From assembly GCA_903813345.2 (NCBI GenBank), contig CAIIXF020000001.1, positions 60,128,270 through 60,192,269 on the forward strand: 64,000 nt of DNA, written 5' to 3'. Positions within the stretch are counted from its first letter, which is position 1; each line of letters begins with the position of its first letter. The notes beneath the pieces are model-generated. The model did no database searches. It worked only from the letters and a program-made list of their open reading frames with translations, and was not told where the DNA came from. Shown piece by piece: positions 1 through 11,725 of the stretch. The DNA is from Owenia fusiformis. Taxonomy: Eukaryota; Annelida; Polychaeta; Sabellida; Oweniidae. A program made the position numbers and the translations under genes.

Positions 1-904
1 GTTTTGTTCTGTATCGTTTTGTGACACTTGTTGATAAGGTTGATCCGTCCTGTTATTTATGTTATAAATTGTACATTTAACCTAATGATATGCATACAAA
101 AATAAGTTTTCGTTCAGCGCATTCCCTCATCCTTTATAATATTTAATCCCGGGGATTTTATACCGATTCCTTATTGTATTTCATGCACTTGAATATTGTT
201 TTCTTTTTAACATTTAAAAATGCATCATCATCATTAACTTCTGCCACATAATTATACAAAAATTAATTTTCTTCCAGGTCTTCACTCTAAACCTCCAAAC
301 CCCCTCCCTGACTAGGGGTCTATTTGTCATAGGAAAGTCAGGATTGTCTCAATTTAAAACTGACAAAAGTCGAAGATATCACGATACGCTTTACTTCAAT
401 TTAATTTTAACTACACCGAAATTGCTGCTGATTTTTGGTAAGACTAAAAACAAACGTCAAATTAATACGCGCTTATTTTACTCAAAATGGGGAATAAAGA
501 ATTTACCGATTTATATTTGAAATATACCCAAATTTTCATTCCACTTTTTAAATTGACTAACATTTTTAAAATGGTTACGTTCATTTAAAATCATATACAT
601 CATAAAATTTTAAGTGAGATCTAAGACATTAAGTTTGATTAAGCTTTGTTAAGTGAAATGCATGATTTTATTAATTGTTTACATTAGCGCTTAATTGAAA
701 AATAAAATAGGATTAACTCCAAGCAAATTAAGGCACATCAAAGAATATCTAGCCTCGCGTATAAGAGGCGTATAGTTTGTTTTTAGATTACGTAATACAT
801 ACTATTCTCATCTTTTCTATGTACTTATATCCTACTATTCCTGGCTCTTAAGAATAATCGGAGAATAGTTTAAACGATATTTAGTATCGTAGAGTATATA
901 CCAA
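1..904. other. AT-rich DNA, nothing recognised
   Basis: No convincing exon, RNA gene or repeat seen. Confidence 0.5.
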
Positions 905-1605
905 CAATACTAATTGTTCCGCTTCTGAGGCAAGAATAGTTTGTTTCCCATACCGAATACAATATAGTGAGGACATACTGAACTATTTTCACAAATAGTT
1001 TGCCACTCATACGCTACTATATTTGGCTTTTTGCACAGTGTCCGAACATAAATAGGGTCGCTTTCATGGACTGCCACATCAGTAAGTGTCCTTATTGTCT
1101 CTTTCCCCTGGTCTATGACAGAAACGAACACGATTATCCACTTTGTTGAGGACTCATCTTATTTCTTCACATGCTGTCATATGACACCAAAGATTAGGTC
1201 CAGCGTTTTGGTGCTTCCCTGCCCATTGAAGGCACCTTTCTTTGTTATGATCAGTCAGCTGTGGTCTCTTTGAAGGTCTCATGGCCTTGCATCCGATATA
1301 AAGAAATCACTGGTTGTCTATCGCTCTGGAACACGGGCTTTGATGTGAGTCAGCCATTCATCTCATAGACTACTGGTTGACTTAAAGCGATTTTGATGAC
1401 ATAAATGCAGCAGGTGGTGGTCTTTTCTTACATTTTTCTCTCTAGGGCTACTATTGCTGTGACCTGGAGTCATATTCCAGTGCCTTTGGTACCACTGCAA
1501 AATTTTAGGGACTGTTACCGACACACCCCTAGGGTCCTGGCAATGGCAGTTTGTTTCATGCCAGAGAGCGCCATCACTATGACCTGCCATGCTCTTTTTC
1601 GCTTA
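905..1605 (-). pseudogene. Decayed Tc1-like transposase
   Basis: Minus-strand reading, in broken frames, resembles the Tc1 superfamily. An N-terminal helix-turn-helix-like part is followed by a segment ending NRFKSTSSL, like the Tc1 R-x-R-F-K/R-S region. Further on are RPSKRPQLT-like and RVRFCHRPGER-like pieces, which recall the motif near the catalytic core. Several frameshifts and stops interrupt it, so no active protein is expected. No terminal inverted repeats were found around it. Assignment rests on remembered family motifs. Confidence 0.5.
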
Positions 1606-3618
1606 TTCTATGGAGCATGCCCTCAAAAAACACTTCCAACTCTAAATTACATTTTTATAAAATGTGCACAATGATTACAACTAAGATTTGGACACCTCTT
1701 ACAAGTTGCCAATATCATGAGGTCATGGGGTCACCTGGGTGAATACAAGTTTAATCAACCATAAATGTTTTAACTTTTCATACCAATCAGTTTTATATGC
1801 AAAACTGATGAGGGAATGAGAACACATTAAAAATTTTCATCAAAATGTTATCATTTTGTAGAAATTCCATCGAACAGTTCGTATCTGTAAAATATTCCAT
1901 ATTTATGAGCAACAGTGTACATTGCAGTAGATACGTTTGTCAAAGCCCAAGTATACTTGGCTACCCATCTATTCTGACTCTTGCCGAAGTATACTGACCT
2001 GACCTAAGTATTCTTAGTTTACTTATTTCTTCGAATACACTCGATAGATGTCCACGTTAGTTTTTTAATCATTTTGTAGTTGGATTTATTTTATTAAAAA
2101 GGTGGCTCCTGTTATTCTGGTATAGTTTTATATTTTTACTTCATTGATGTTATACGTTACGTTACGTCATATTACGGCTTCATCACTGGTTGTTATTTCT
2201 ACTTTTATATACTAGTAAGTAATTTCAGGTTCCGACTTCCATATGTTTTTATAAAAGGCAGTTTCCTATCATATAAGGGTCACTATGAATAAAATATCTT
2301 ATTAATCGTGGATATTGGATTGTTACAATAACATTTTGGTAGGTGGGTGATGTTGTTCTTTGTGCGTTAACCAGAATTATGCTGGGGATTCTTTTTCTTT
2401 TCTATGACTGATTCAATCAATGCTAGAACTAAATCACCAATAAATTGATAAAGCTATCTCGTAATTTGAGTCATGCAATTAAGGCACAATACAAGTTAAT
2501 AGTTTCAATGATATTTTCTTTATTACATATAACCTTACATGTAACATATGGACATAATATTTACATTTTCTAGATTATACAATCAGTATTGTACATCATA
2601 CGAGCTGCTTTTATTTCCATGTTGATAGGGAAAACCTTTGATGCTCCTATTAATATCAACGTGTTATCTTTAAAGTATACAATACGTGTATATTTATTAT
2701 TTAATAAATTTCAAATATACACACCCTATGGATTTAAAGTAGCACAATTTATTCAGAATATGTAGCATTTTTACCGTCCGATTATTTATCTCATAGTAAT
2801 GTCAATAGGCGATTATTTCCTATTCTACATACACAAGAAAAATATTGAAGTATTGATATTTAAATAACAAAAAGAGTGGGTCTAATTCTTTAAATAATGT
2901 CAGGAATTAAAAAAAATCAGAAATACAGATACTGACCCTTTAAGTATAAAATACAATGATAATAAAATAGGCGAGTATACTGTGTATCACTTAATCACTT
3001 TTATTACAATATATCATACATGGTTACAAAATATCTTATAATATACAGGGTGGGCCAAAAACATCCCTAGTCAATATTATTTTTTAACAGAAACACCAAC
3101 AATGATATATCATTTTAAAGATTTAATTTAATGATATATAACAGAATAATTTTCAACAACCCTGGCTTGAGATATAACCAATTACACACCCGGTGATCGT
3201 ACAAATTGGATGGAGGGGATTAGGCGATTTCTGCAAGAAAACTCCAAAAATTTGGAAGATTTTTTTTTCCAAGAGAAAATTTACAACTGAATTGCCAAAT
3301 GAATAGGCGCAGTGCATGGCAAAATATGTTAGGCCACCTAGTATTTTTTTTTGAACTGATACCCTTCTAAGATATGAGATCTATTAAAAAAGGCGCATCA
3401 TCAACAACGTGCAAGAGTCAATGTTTTTCCTATAAATCGGGCAACAATGGTCTACACGACCTGTAATAAGGGACGTTATTATCACAATACTAATGACATT
3501 GCTCACTTTTTAAAGTTAATTTCCATGCGTTATACAAAAAATAACGGGATAATGTGTATATAAGACATGATAAGACATGCTACTTGAATTTATTCTTATG
3601 ACTCCAAATTTTCGTCGA

Positions 3619-3933
3619 AAGTCGAAACACTTTTGTCAATCAGTTGTAGAAGTCTAAACACTTTGGTCAATCAGCTGGAAAAGTTGGAACACTTTGGTCA
3701 ATCAGTTGTAGAAGTCTGAACACTTTGGTCAATCAGTTGTAAAAATCGGAACACTTTGGTCAATCAGCTGTAGAAGTGGAAACACTTTGGTCAATCAGCT
3801 GTTAAAGTCGGAACATTTTGCTCAATCATCTGTAGAAGTCGAAACACTTTGGTCAATCAGCTGGAAAAGTTGGAACACTTTGGTCAATCAGTTGTAGAAG
3901 TCTTAGAGCACTCAGTTTGGTCAATTAGTTTTA
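3619..3933. repeat. 31-bp tandem array, about 10 copies
   Basis: Each unit holds the core ACACTTTGGTCAATCAG(C/T)TG. Units differ by a few substitutions, and the last is longer and degenerate. Each CAGCTG or CAGTTG is part of the unit, so the E-box-like sites are a by-product of the repeat. Confidence 0.95.
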
Positions 3934-4849
3934 GAATCATTGAAAAATGGGACATTTTATTCAGTCATGGTAATTATGTACTAAATGCGAATACATCTTT
4001 GTGATTGTTGTTGTTGTTGGTGCTATGCTTTTTGAAACCCTTGGAAAGTCAGGTTCGATACTCAACTACTACAAGAATTCTAGCAATGTTATATTTATCA
4101 AGTCGCATCCTCAGGCTTGGATGAGATATAATTAAACAATGACAATACAATCATTAAAATGTTTGATTTTAAATGTTGTTCATTTAGTATTTGCTTTATT
4201 ATTTCAAAACTACTCACTGAAAGATATTTCTGTTCCTCGTATTGTAGTTTGTGACTTTGCACAATCGGCCTCCTCTGTCTTGCTTTGCAGAACAGCTTGT
4301 ACATATTACACATGGCCTTAGATTTTGTATCTCAGGTTTCCAGTTACAAAAAATCTTGATGTATTAAACAGATAAAAACATGTTTTCAACTATGCATTGG
4401 AAGTGTTAAATGTACTACATTATAGCATTACTTCTAATCTCGGCATGTTTGTATTTATAGACTAATTAAGAGACTTGTAACATAGATACAGATGAGTTCA
4501 TCTGGTGTATTGAAAAATCTAAATTACACGAAGAGCGCTGAGCAGGCTGATATGGTGACCAAGATTTAAATATTGAAAATTCTTGTAGCTACTTTTACTG
4601 AAATTCAAACATATTTTATCTGATAAATTCAACGCTGATCCGACTCTGACCCTCTCAGGTTTGATGTTTATAACAAGTTCAGTCGATTTCTCCTAGAAAA
4701 AACAAGATGCATTTTGTCACGTGAAAGTTTACGAATTATTCGCTAAATGAATAGGTGCACGTTATGGTTAAAGGTTTTAGATTTTTCTTAACTGATACGC
4801 ATCAAGGAGTGGTAGTCTACAAGTAGTGACATATTGCTATTGTCTCCAA

Positions 4850-4950
4850 TTTTTTTGTGGACGGCGTTCAGTGGTTGGCGTGCGGCGTCTGTAACAAATG
4901 CCAGGGGTGACATTTTGCATGTCAATGCCTTGTTAAAATATGTTGCTGTC
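4850..4950 (+). repeat. Fragment of an interspersed repeat shared with 55.56-56.46 kb
   Basis: Contains TTGGCGTGCGGCGTCTGTAA and GTGACATTTTG...TCAATGCCTTG. The first element is inverted near 56395-56425 and the second near 55565-55590, at either end of the satellite block in the transporter's sixth intron. Confidence 0.6.
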
Positions 4951-5559
4951 ACTTTCAGCTGGCAAAGATGTCATAACATCATAACGAGGAAATCATTTTA
5001 TTACTATTACATTTTTGTTTTCAGGAATACACTCATGTTTATTTACACGAATAAATTTGGTCCAAATTTACATAAAAAGTAAAAATCGCACAGAAGATAT
5101 ACAGTGGCTGTAAAAAATATATTCGTTCCAGGGGCGGATCTGAAAATCAAGAGTAGGGGATCCTAAATCTGAAAATTGGAGTCCAGTTTATAAAAAAAAA
5201 CAGACTCAAAATTGAAATAAATAATGCCCAGTAATGCCAAGTTGTTACCTTTATTGCTCAATTTATGTGGCGAGAAGCAGATCTTGTGGCCGTATAAGTT
5301 TTTTGGCCCTTACTTTTTGGGGCCCTCCAAAGGCCCTCCGCCAGATCGGCCATAGCATTTTACCTTATGTATGCCAACACGCATATTCAAAAATTGGGTC
5401 CTCAGCCCTTGTAATTTTTCTTTTTTACATTCCGACACGAGGTAGTCATCTATCTTATTTATAAAAACATGAGCGGTTTCCAAATTAATTTCAGGAGCCA
5501 TCTTTTGAATATACGTGGAATCCATCGACAAATGATTAAAAAACGAACGCAGACATCTA

Positions 5560-6625
5560 CAGGGTGTCCCAGAAGTAATGATAATTATGCTCTTAAATTT
5601 TTATTTGACAAGGAAACAATATGAAATTCATACAAATTAAAGTTTAAGATATAAGCTTCATTTTGCTATATTACATTTATGAATTTATACAAAAATATTC
5701 CATGTATAGTTGCCATAGCAACATGTGTGCGCGTTCTGCGGAGCAGTTTCCGTATATTATAAATGTTCAAACTTAGTTTAGAAAAGCAGTTATTCTGTGA
5801 TAATGTTTCAAGCTTTTGAATCATTGTTATGGTAATCGTATACAGTTGCATGATGTCATAGTGGTTTAATATTATGTAATTTATCTCATTGTGACAGGAT
5901 TATCACTTTAATCTGATATTATGACATCACATGATGATGTCATATAGGGTTTCACAAAAGGAAAACTCTTGGGAACACAACCTAGGAATTTCCAGGGAGG
6001 TGTACACTATGCCACCAACGTTGAGCAAAGATGAAAAATTAGAGCAGAGAGCAGTCATAAAATTCCTTCAGAAGACAGGAGGTAAACCCAGTGACACTAT
6101 AAAGGAGTTTAAACAAGCATATGGTGAGAGAAGACTGTCCAACCCCACTGTGTATAGGTGGCATAAACACGAGAGCGAGGCACAATTGCGCCGCTTGGTT
6201 CAGTTGGCTCTGCAGGATATGTCCAACAGTGGTTTTGATCATGTCTTCCGATCCTGGCTGGAAAGGCACAGACAAATTGTCTCCAGCAAAGGACAGTATG
6301 TGGATAAGTGAATCAACAATGTACAATGCTCTTAAGGAATATCAGGAATGAAGTAGCAGCATTACAGTAGTGATGTGAACAGCAGGGAAACAAATGAACA
6401 TAAAATCTTTTTCAAAAATGTATGAAAAACACACAGCTGCTCCGCAGAACGCGCGTACATGTTGTTATGGCAACTATACATTGAATATATTTGTGTAAAG
6501 TAATAAAATGTAATATAGTAAAATGAAGCTAACATCTTGATCTTTAATTTGTGTGAATTTCATTATTGTTTCCATATCAAATAAAAATTTTAGAGCATAA
6601 TTATCATTACTTCTGGGACACCCTG
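5560..6625 (+). mobile_element. Mariner-type deletion derivative with TA target duplication
   Basis: Begins CAGGGTGTCCCAGAAG and ends with its reverse complement, flanked by TA at 5558-5559 and 6626-6627. The arms are unusually long, about 187 bp (5560-5746 and 6437-6625). Comparing the host repeat's intact left arm gives the pre-insertion site with a single TA. Confidence 0.88.
6009..6311 (+). pseudogene. Internally deleted mariner-like transposase
   Basis: An open frame of about 100 codons from the ATG at 6009. The first 50-odd residues look like the mariner N-terminal helix-turn-helix domain (AVIKFLQKTGGKPSDTI...YGERRLSNPTVYRWHK). The last 35 look like the extreme C-terminus (GFDHVFRSWLERHRQIVSSKGQYV). 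The whole catalytic DDE/D domain is missing between them, near residue 55. The frame is still open, so the deletion is in frame or the join is recent. It could bind DNA but cannot transpose. Confidence 0.7.
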
Positions 6626-6738
6626 TATCGAGTGTATTCGAAAAAATAAATAAACTCAGAATACTTGGGTCGGGTCAGAATACTTCGGCAAGAGTCAGAA
6701 TAGATGGGTAGCCAAGAATACTTGGGCCTTCACATACG

Positions 6739-7688
6739 TTCTAAGACGTTAGAGTCAGGGGTAGGTAACTTGATTCCCTAAATATGCATTATACAATTGT
6801 AGACTGTTCCTGAAGTCTACCTTATATATACCGAAACTGTAAATCTTGGATACTGTTAGTTATAACCGAGATAGAAGGAGATTGGGATTCCTTTCAACAG
6901 AGCCTGAATATCTCATTATCCTATCGAACAAAGTAGGATCTGTGCCCAAGAAAATGTTTTCAAGATGGCCGCTGATTTTCAAATTGCCCGCTATTTTTTC
7001 ATGTAATTTACAAAGACGTGAATATCATTTGTTGACCAGATATGAAACTTGAAGGCAAATTACCTCTAGGTATGGTGGCATTTTCAATATGGCCTCCATT
7101 TTCCTAGAAAATTGATGATAACTCAAATACCAGTCGATGGATTACGTTCAAATTTTATATGTTGATGCTTTGGGGACAAAGGACTCTGTTTGGAATTTCA
7201 AAGATGGCTGCTCAAATCAAAGAAAATTATGATTAGTTTTTGAAACAAGTACCAGTTCCAAGATAGCCCAAATTTAATGCTTTTATGACGCCATATCACA
7301 TTATCACGCCTAACCATTGACAACGTACAGTGACAAGATATACCGTCGTACACTTTAGGTGTACGGTGTCACTATTAACTGATTTTAAGCGAAAACTATG
7401 ATGAAGGTTTAATTGTGATTTTCAAAAATATATGGGTGTAGATTTTGTTAAAAGGAGACAATGCCACACGTACTACTATTTGTAATGACCAAAATAACTC
7501 CGTGGATATTTTCCAGTTATATTATAGTGTGTGTACTTTTCTTGAAGGAAAATACATGGGCCTAAAACACATTTAACTGTTTTAAAACGGTCTGTAAATG
7601 CCAACGATCAAGAATATTCTGTCTTACTTTGGATGTACTATCACGCAAGCTACTCTCTCCACCGGACTAGTACTAATATAGAGATTTT
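6739..7688. other. Non-coding, nothing recognised
   Basis: A short open frame near 6846 has no family resemblance. TCAAGATGGCC-type words recur at 6961, 7081 and 7200, but no clear repeat unit. Confidence 0.45.
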
Positions 7689-8065
7689 AGTCCATTTGTC
7701 ATTTTCTGAACGCCTAAATATTTAAAAGTATGATGTTTTTCTGTGTAAATACTATCATTAGGGATTATTGGAGTGATTTAGCTGGGTTGCCAAAAAAATA
7801 ACTTTGGGGAAAATTTTGTATCTATTACCATGGTAACATACCAGGTATATGGTGGTATCCAAACGCTAAGTCAATAGTCAACGCCATGTTAAGCGATTGC
7901 ACCCCTCCCTAATCAGGCTATATTATTTTTTCCCCAAACAAAATTTTTGGGCAACCCAGTTAAATCACTTCAGAAAACCCTTATTATCATAAATCGACCA
8001 TAAAACATCGTACTTTTAACAATTTCTAGGTTCACTATTGGATGTATAGGTGTGACAAATGGACT
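7689..8065. repeat. Foldback MITE
   Basis: The two halves are inverted copies: AGTCCATTTGTC at the left end pairs with GACAAATGGACT at the right, and GTGATTTAGCTGGGTTGCC pairs with GGGCAACCCAGTTAAATCAC further in. Nearly the whole 377 bp folds back. No coding capacity. Confidence 0.75.
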
Positions 8066-8721
8066 ATTTTGTGAAGGTGAGCAATAGAACTAGATCTGAT
8101 GTTACAAGTATAGACATATCAATTAACTGGACATGATTATTTGCAATAAATGATCATCTAAATAATTAATTAACAGTTAACACCAATGTAGTTCAAGAAT
8201 ACTCCATGCAACGCCTAACGTATCTACAATAACTACAATGTCTACAACAACCCCGTCCTGTTAATCTTACTAATGCACTTATTATCCTTCCAAAGCTTTT
8301 ATATCCTTGTATAAGGATAGTTTTATAATATGATACCACCCTTGGTATACGCAGCTAACGAAAATTGACCGGTACGGGTCAAAAGCTGGACCGGTACGGG
8401 TTAACGGTTTTATTTGAATTTAAAACAGCCATAACTTGCTCAATATTGACTTCCTCGTGTCTAATTTGAAATATATGATGCCTCCCGATGCTTTTTAGTA
8501 CCCCAATTATTTACAGATTTTTAAACGGACCAAAACTCTCTAAATGCGCATTTATGTTCTTTTCTCTCGAAAACGACTGTCTCATTTTCACGATAACTTT
8601 TATTTAGTACTTCTAACATATAAGATCTATTTTTCCCCATCAAGGTATGATGTAAATGACATGCTATTTACATCTTGTGAGTTTCAATGACGCGCGTTTG
8701 ATTTTATAAAAAATGCCAAAC

Positions 8722-8841
8722 TTTGTGACAAAGAATTTCATCAGCTATTGCCCCGAACCGGTCCGTCTTCTCGCTGCAAGGAGATTGCCCCGAACCGGTC
8801 CGTCTTCTCGCTGCAAGCAGGATGAAATTCTTTGTCACAAA
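8722..8841. repeat. Perfect 21-bp inverted repeat around a twice-repeated 34-bp unit
   Basis: Arms 8722-8742 and 8821-8841 are exact reverse complements. Between them, 8747-8780 and 8784-8817 are identical GC-rich direct copies (starting ATTGCCCCGAACCGG). It abuts the broken non-LTR fragment on the right. Confidence 0.9.
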
Positions 8842-9245
8842 TGGACATCTCGTACAATCGTGCTCGCAAGGCGAATTATAAATATTTTTTTCTGTATTAA
8901 GATGTCACTTAATCTGCATAGTCGTCCTAGAAACATTAATTTTAATTTATGTATATAAAATTTCACTGAATATTGCCCAAGAGAGCTTATCACAGCTCCA
9001 CTAGGTGTACGATTCACCATACCCTGAAATCTTTTTGCTATGTGACGCTGTGTAATCTCTACTGTTTCAATTTCATTAGGACTTAAAGAATACCATAGTT
9101 CGCATCCGTACATTGCCGTCGGCATAATGATACGATTCCATATTTTAAGACTTACTAATGGGTTAAGTCCTCCATTATATTGTACATTCCTATGTTGCAT
9201 AAAGAGTTAAAACACGCTCTAGCTTTTTCATTAGCATCTATCAAG
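8835..9245 (-). pseudogene. Non-LTR retrotransposon ORF2 fragment (after the RT domain), frameshifted
   Basis: The frame at 8835-9200 encodes GGLNPLVSLKIWNRIIMPTA and YGCELW, the region just after the reverse-transcriptase core in CR1-like and related ORF2 proteins, then KLMFLGRLCRLSD. Upstream codons (KARACFNSLCNIG, about 9245-9190) are homologous but in another frame, so there is a frameshift near 9190. Both ends are truncated. It aligns with the longer tail at 60.3-61.3 kb (N-P-L and G-C-E-L-W blocks), so both come from one broad family. Confidence 0.75.
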
Positions 9246-10457
9246 GCAGGTGCCATTTTTGAGAATTGAACAAAAAAACATTTTGTATTTCTAAATTGAT
9301 AGGTTTCTTGGAATCAACATAACTGTTAACCATTTAAGTCATTAATAATGTTTTCCTGAGTGATTCCATGATAAATAGACAAAAAACTGGGCCAATGATT
9401 TATGTTAAACCTTGTTTTCATGACTTTTAAACATGAGGAAATTCCAATTCCAAATATCAGCGTGTCAACTCGTGTTTTTCACAATATTTAGCCTTTTATC
9501 AAGATGGATCGCCAAAAAGTGCTTACCTTTCAATGAGATGATATGTTTTTAAATTTAAAGATGTAAGCTATAAACTCAAACAAAAATTCAAACTACCCGC
9601 TTTTATTTTGATTGCAAAAGACGAATTTTCCATTCCCAGGAGTAACACTTTAAAAGAGAATTATTGAAAAATCATTCGAATTTTCACAAGGGGTATTATG
9701 CATTTTATTGCTTTGTTTGAGCCTCTTTCGAAAATTAAGTTGGAAGTTACAGTGGCAGGAGATTACCGAAAACGTCAATCACTGTATTCAAATATCCGAA
9801 CGACGTCAAGTATTAACAATACACCTTTCGTGCATCTCGAACAAGGAAAGGGAGTATTTCCAAATATCAACAATTTTCATTGCGAAGGAGATTACATTCG
9901 AAATTACAACTTTCAAAATATTTCCTACTTGAAACATGTTGTTAGTTTTTCAAATCGCATATCCTCATTCACGTTCTTTTACAAGGATGAATCCATTTGA
10001 AAACATTTTCTTGATTAGTTTTCAAAACTACCCTTATGTAGGATATTACAGTGTAAACTGACACGCCCTTGTTTGCTCCATATCATGAAAAAATAAATGC
10101 AGTACCATCTGTCAATATTCGAAAATAGAAAGTTCATTCTATATGTAAACAAGAAAAAATACATTTATGGTTGGTTCATGATACAAAAAGACAAATAACA
10201 TACATCTTTTGAAGTAGGAGTATACATGGACAGAGGAAAAATTAAAAAATTTAGGCCATATCCTCAAGATTGCCAGAGGTTTACTTCAATTTTTACACCA
10301 TTCTCAGTAAATATTAAGGAGCATACGGATTTCGAATGTTCACTCAGTTGCTGGGCCTGACTGTTTATCAGTTCAAAACTTTGGTTGAAATAAGATTTTC
10401 CCTTGTCTTGTTCTTATTTCTGGAAAATTATCCTAGCAAGATTATTGATACGATCGT
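9246..10457. other. AT-rich DNA with an unrecognised 100-codon frame
   Basis: The frame at 9698-10000 has no recognised motif, and its composition matches the flanks. CAGCGTGTCA at 9460 and TGACACGCC at 10054 are weakly inverted, possibly an old element. Confidence 0.4.
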
Positions 10458-10462
10458 AACAT

Positions 10463-11720
10463 CACGATGCCCATGTCAAGCAGCGTGCCTACAAGGCACG
10501 CAGTTTGAAAGTCTGACAAACTGCGCGCATATTTCAAAATGTGAGACGGGGAGGACACGACTCCCAAAAAGAGCCAAAATACGAAAAATACAAGGTTAGT
10601 CTCGTTCCAAAGATAGTACCATTCTGTGAAGATGAACTTAATTTACTCATAGTACTCAATGTTTTTCCCGATGTAAACCTAGTTATCTCAATATAAGGGT
10701 CTTAAGTAACTTCTGTGTTCAAAATTTACAGTGTAAAGTTATATCTATGTCTTTTTATCGTCATTTGCCGTTTATTCAGCCATTGTGTCTGTGTATGCTA
10801 GAATATATAGGATCACTCCATCTGATTAAAACAGCAAAGTTTGTGTTCAAAACGATAATACGCCATAAACGTGATTTAAACATTTTTCTTGTCAAACTGC
10901 GCGCCTATATTCACATGTATTTCCCAAACTGCGTGCCTAATATTTCAAAACTGCTTGCCTATCCAAGCTTGTTTTGTATTATTAGAAAACATAAGCACCG
11001 TACAAGGCACATATGTGTCTAATAGTAGAACCCCATAATTGAAACACTATGAGAGTCCATCCACCAAGATGGTGATCTGAAAATAAATGTTTTTTTCGTT
11101 CCCAACTTAATTGTCACTTCTATTATACATTTTGACTTTCAATATGAAAATCTCATAAAATCTGACGATAAAGCAAAATTTCCAAAGCTACATCGAAAAA
11201 ACCTACACGTACCTCTGTAGAAATTCCAATGATAATATGTAGTTTTAATAGTGTATGCGCACAGATTGTAATTTCTGGCTAAAATAGGCGCGCAGTTTGT
11301 GGTTTATTTCTTTTTAATCTCCCGATTATCTGTTTTATTTCGAAATATTTTGAATTAAACATGATAAATGTGTAAGGAATTAAATATAAAACGAGTCTAA
11401 AGTATTTGTCATTTATGTTTAAAGTGCTAGATCGATTTACGTATAAATTCCCATTAAATCAGTGACGAAAATGCCATTAATCTGCTTATGTTTTAAAAGT
11501 AAGATTCATTTGCACACAGTTTTTGCTAGTATTTGCAAGATTCGTATATTCGCCACAGAATGAACGCATTGAACAAGAAAACAATGCAGGATAAATGTCT
11601 TTAAATAACGTTTCAAAATACAGACTCCAACTTAAATGATCCAATGTTCTTAGGCACGCAGTTTGTGATCGAAACAAACTGCGCGCCTAAGTAGGCGCGC
11701 AGCTTGACATGGGCACCGTG
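10463..11720. mobile_element. Non-autonomous DNA transposon with CAC termini and 5-bp target duplication
   Basis: 1258 bp. The left end CACGATGCCCATGTCAAGC and right-end reverse complement CACGGTGCCCATGTCAAGC begin TIRs of about 45 bp. AACAT flanks both sides exactly (10458-10462, 11721-11725). A 15-mer, CAAACTGCGCGCCTA or close variants, occurs at least nine times in both orientations inside and once in each TIR. There is no transposase frame. CAC ends and a 5-bp duplication are known for Transib/RAG-like elements and some hAT groups; which applies is undecided. Confidence 0.85.
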
Positions 11721-11725
11721 AACAT

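Larger units (their letters stand above)
1934..6738. mobile_element. Inverted-repeat element (about 170-bp arms), split by a younger mariner
   Basis: The left arm 1934-2109 matches the reverse complement of 6738-6628 continuing at 5559-5494. The shared outer sequence includes CTACCCATCTATTCTGACTC. The right arm is interrupted by the insertion at 5560-6625. The interior holds a 31-bp tandem array and other repeats. A 73-residue open frame at 5310-5531 (minus) begins inside the right arm and has no recognised family. Target duplication and superfamily are not clear. Confidence 0.7.

Noticed and set aside
1405-1674. 89-codon plus-strand frame
   Set aside because: Antisense shadow of the decayed Tc1-like transposase.
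3043-3075. Mariner-like end CAGGGTGGGCCAAAA (also near 46724)
   Set aside because: No inverted partner was found within range, so the elements cannot be delimited; probably solo ends.
9698-10000. 100-codon plus-strand frame
   Set aside because: No family resemblance; overlapping second frame of similar length; no promoter or splice support.
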